Shown here piece after piece: positions 5,329 to 7,172 of a stretch of DNA of 7,172 nucleotides. The notes below the pieces were generated by a model that saw nothing but the letters and a program-made list of their open reading frames with translations, had not been told where the DNA came from and searched no databases. Both the position numbers and the translations under genes were made by a program. Position 1 is the stretch's first letter. Every line of letters begins with the position of its first letter. The stretch covers positions 1-7,172 of the forward strand of contig JBAXSI010000091.1 in assembly GCA_037130755.1 (NCBI GenBank). Reading direction: 5' to 3'. Source of the DNA: UBA10649 sp037130755. Lineage in GTDB: Bacteria > Actinomycetota > Actinomycetes > S36-B12.

Positions 5329-7113
5329 TCAGCCGACCGCGTTCACCAGCGCCGTGATGTCGTCGACCGCGGAGCCGATGGCGATGTCCGAGCGCTCGCC
5401 GCTGCGACGATCCTTGACCTCGACGAAGCCGTCGGCCAGGCGCTTGCCGACCACCACGATCGTCGGCACGCCCAGCAACTCCGAGTCGTTGAACTTCACG
5501 CCCGGGGAGACACCACGACGGTCGTCGAGCATGACGCGGACTCCGCGCGCTTCGAGGCTTGTCGCAAGCGCCTCTGCTGCCTCGAACGGCTCGTCGGTCT
5601 TGCCGGTCGCCACGATGTGGACGTCGGCGGGCGCGACCTCGCGAGGCCAGATGAGTCCCTTGTCGTCGTGCGACTGCTCGGCGATCGCGGCGACGGCGCG
5701 CGATACGCCGATGCCGTACGAGCCCATCGTCACCGTGACGAGCTCGCCCTTCTCGTCGAGCACCTTCAGGCCCAACGCATCGGCGTACTTGCGGCCGAGC
5801 TGGAAGATGTGGCCTATCTCGATGCCGCGTGCCAGCGACAGGCCCCGACCGCAGTCGGGGCAGGCGTCGTCTTCACGCACCTCAGCGACGTCGATGACGC
5901 CGTCGGCGGTGAAGTCGCGTCCAGCGACGAGGTCGTAGACGTGGTGGCCGGGCTTGTTCGCACCGGTGATCCAGCGAGTGCCCTCGACCACGCGCGGGTC
6001 GACGAGGAACTCGATGCCTGACGGGTTGTCCTTGCCCAGCGTGCCCGGACCGATGTAGCCCTTGACCAGCGTGGGGTTCTTGGCGAAGTCGGCCTCCTCG
6101 AACGGCCCCACGACACTCGGCTGCAGAACCGCCTCGAGTCGCTTCATGTCGACCTCGCGGTCGCCGGGCAGGCCGATCGCCAGTGGGTGCTTGGTGCCGT
6201 CGGGGTCGGTCACCATGAAGACGACGTTCTTCAACGTGTCTCCGGCCGCCCATGCGCGGTCGCCACGGGCCAGGTCGGGCCGGGTGTTCGACAGGTCGAC
6301 CAGCGTGTCGATGGTCGGGGTGTCGGGAGTCGCCTCGACATGCGCGGCGGGCACGTCGGCAGCGTCGGCAGCGTCGGCAGCGTCGGGCGATGGCGTCACG
6401 ACGGCCTCGACGTTGGCGGCATAGTCGCAGTGCGCGCAGCGCACGTAGGTGTCCTCGCCCACCTCGGTCGGCGCCAGGAACTCCTCGCTCGCCGAGCCGC
6501 CCATGGCACCGGACATCGCCGAGACGATGACGAACTCCAGTCCGAGACGGTCGAACGTCGTGATGTAGGCGTCGCGATGGCGCTGGTATGACACCTCGAG
6601 GCCCGCGTCATCGACGTCGAAGGAGTACGAGTCCTTCATGACGAACTCGCGACCGCGCAGGATGCCGGCACGCGGACGCGCCTCGTCGCGGAACTTGGTC
6701 TGGATCTGGTAGATGACCAGCGGCAGGTCCTTGTAGGAGGAGTACTCGCCCTTGACCAGCAGCGTGAACATCTCCTCGTGCGTCGGCCCGAGCAGGTAGT
6801 CGGTTCCGCGGCGATCCTGCAGGCGGAACAAGGTGTCGCCATACTCGGTCCACCGGTGCGTCTGCTCGTAGGGCTCACGCGGCAGAAGGGACGGGAAGTG
6901 CACCTCCTGGAAGCCCGCGCGATCCATCTCGTCGCGGATGATGCGCTCGACGTTGCGGTAGACAAGGAACCCCAGCGGCAGCCACGTGAAGACGCCCGGA
7001 GCCACACGCCTGACATACCCGCCGCGCACGAGCAGCCGATGGCTCGGCACCTCGGCGTCCGCGGGGTCATCTCGGAGGGTGCGCAGGAAAAGCGTCGACA
7101 GGCGAAGGATCAC
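5329..7113 (-). CDS. proS: Prolyl-tRNA synthetase (bacterial type, with editing insertion)
   Basis: ProRS charges tRNA-Pro with proline. At 594 residues it is slightly longer than E. coli ProRS (572) and has the bacterial layout. The class II catalytic core carries TEYGD (89-93), YLLGPTHEE (106-114), motif 2 around KFRDEARPRAGILRGREFVMKDSYSFD-type sequence (140-166) and motif 3 MGSYGIGVSRA (463-473). The editing (INS) domain is at about 265-405 and includes NPSGIEFLVDPRV and GANKPGHHVYDLV. It is flanked by CxxC pairs C226-x-x-C229 and C418-x-x-C421, which could bind zinc. The anticodon-binding domain is at about 495-594. Residues 239-265 are an Asp/Ala-rich linker with a short DNA repeat. The GTG start (7111-7113) matches the usual MILRxSTLFLRTLR N-terminus. 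It heads a tight run with the HAD and transporter genes. Confidence 0.98.
   Translation of the reverse strand: MILRLSTLFLRTLRDDPADAEVPSHRLLVRGGYVRRVAPGVFTWLPLGFLVYRNVERIIRDEMDRAGFQEVHFPSLLPREPYEQTHRWTEYGDTLFRLQDRRGTDYLLGPTHEEMFTLLVKGEYSSYKDLPLVIYQIQTKFRDEARPRAGILRGREFVMKDSYSFDVDDAGLEVSYQRHRDAYITTFDRLGLEFVIVSAMSGAMGGSASEEFLAPTEVGEDTYVRCAHCDYAANVEAVVTPSPDAADAADAADVPAAHVEATPDTPTIDTLVDLSNTRPDLARGDRAWAAGDTLKNVVFMVTDPDGTKHPLAIGLPGDREVDMKRLEAVLQPSVVGPFEEADFAKNPTLVKGYIGPGTLGKDNPSGIEFLVDPRVVEGTRWITGANKPGHHVYDLVAGRDFTADGVIDVAEVREDDACPDCGRGLSLARGIEIGHIFQLGRKYADALGLKVLDEKGELVTVTMGSYGIGVSRAVAAIAEQSHDDKGLIWPREVAPADVHIVATGKTDEPFEAAEALATSLEARGVRVMLDDRRGVSPGVKFNDSELLGVPTIVVVGKRLADGFVEVKDRRSGERSDIAIGSAVDDITALVNAVG
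6355..6386. repeat. Short tandem repeat (9 bp, about 3.5 copies) inside proS
   Basis: GTCGGCAGC is repeated perfectly at 6355-6363, 6364-6372 and 6373-6381, with a partial copy at 6382-6386. On the coding strand it gives DAADAADAAD (residues 244-253), in the linker between the catalytic core and the editing domain. The period is a multiple of three, so copy-number change keeps the frame. Confidence 0.9.
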
Positions 7114-7119
7114 GGACCC

Positions 7120-7146
7120 ACCCTAACCACCACCGCCGAGAGGCAA
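7120..7146 (-). promoter_or_regulatory. proS: Candidate proS promoter, possibly giving a leaderless mRNA
   Basis: On the minus strand TAGGGT (7125-7120) fits the actinobacterial -10 pattern TAnnnT and ends 6 nt before the GTG start. Transcription would therefore begin at or beside the start codon. TTGCCT (7146-7141) is a 4/6 match to TTGACA, but the 15-bp spacing is short. The G-rich AGGGTGG at 7124-7118 could instead act as a poor ribosome binding site. Leaderless genes are common in Actinomycetota, but the assignment is tentative. Confidence 0.4.
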
Positions 7147-7171
7147 ATGCTGGTCGTGAAACTGCCCTCGG
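7136..7171. other. Imperfect inverted repeat upstream of proS
   Basis: CCGAGAGGCA (7136-7145) is complementary to TGCCCTCGG (7163-7171) over 9 bp with one bulged A, around a 17-nt loop. It overlaps the possible -35 element of proS and reaches the window edge. It could be an operator, or the terminator stem of an upstream gene outside the window. No flanking sequence is available to decide. Confidence 0.35.
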
Positions 7172-7172
7172 A

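Overview
The window comes from a high-GC Gram-positive bacterium (Actinomycetota). The evidence is very high GC with G/C-ending codons, frequent GTG starts, an initiation factor 2 with the long Ala/Pro/Gly-rich actinobacterial N-terminal linker, and gene order. From memory, proS | two Ala-rich genes on the opposite strand | rimP-nusA-ylxR-infB is the order in Mycobacterium tuberculosis (Rv2845c-Rv2844-Rv2843-Rv2842c-nusA-Rv2840c-infB). I cannot name a genus from this sequence.

Layout, left to right. (1) Positions 1-2707, minus strand: the classic translation/transcription operon, read right to left as rimP, nusA, ylxR and infB (cut by the left edge, N-terminal ~231 codons only). Gaps are 17 bp (rimP/nusA), 7 bp (nusA/ylxR) and 174 bp (ylxR/infB); the last holds inverted repeats next to the infB ribosome binding site. 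(2) Positions 2708-2788: a divergent spacer of 81 bp with several small inverted repeats. (3) Positions 2789-3819, plus strand: two overlapping genes, a predicted Tat-type lipoprotein and a cytosolic-looking DUF4439 ferritin-like protein. They share a HxxH...GTPP pattern and look like diverged relatives. (4) Positions 3808-7113, minus strand: proS, a HAD-family hydrolase and a TauE/SafE-type (YfcA-like) membrane transporter, separated by 1 and 2 bp and so probably one transcript. The transporter gene overlaps the 3' end of the DUF4439 gene tail to tail by 12 bp. (5) Positions 7114-7172: a possible proS promoter and an imperfect inverted repeat cut off by the window edge.

How the genes work together: RimP matures the 30S subunit, NusA controls elongation and termination, YlxR is a small nucleic-acid-binding companion, IF-2 delivers initiator tRNA and ProRS charges tRNA-Pro, so most of the window is housekeeping. 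The accessory part is the lipoprotein/DUF4439 pair, whose function is unknown, and the HAD + transporter pair attached behind proS. No tRNA, rRNA, CRISPR array, insertion sequence or phage gene was seen, and there is no gene-free stretch above 300 bp. The most interesting unexplained item is the ferritin-like pair, which could be a Tat lipoprotein with a co-translated partner.
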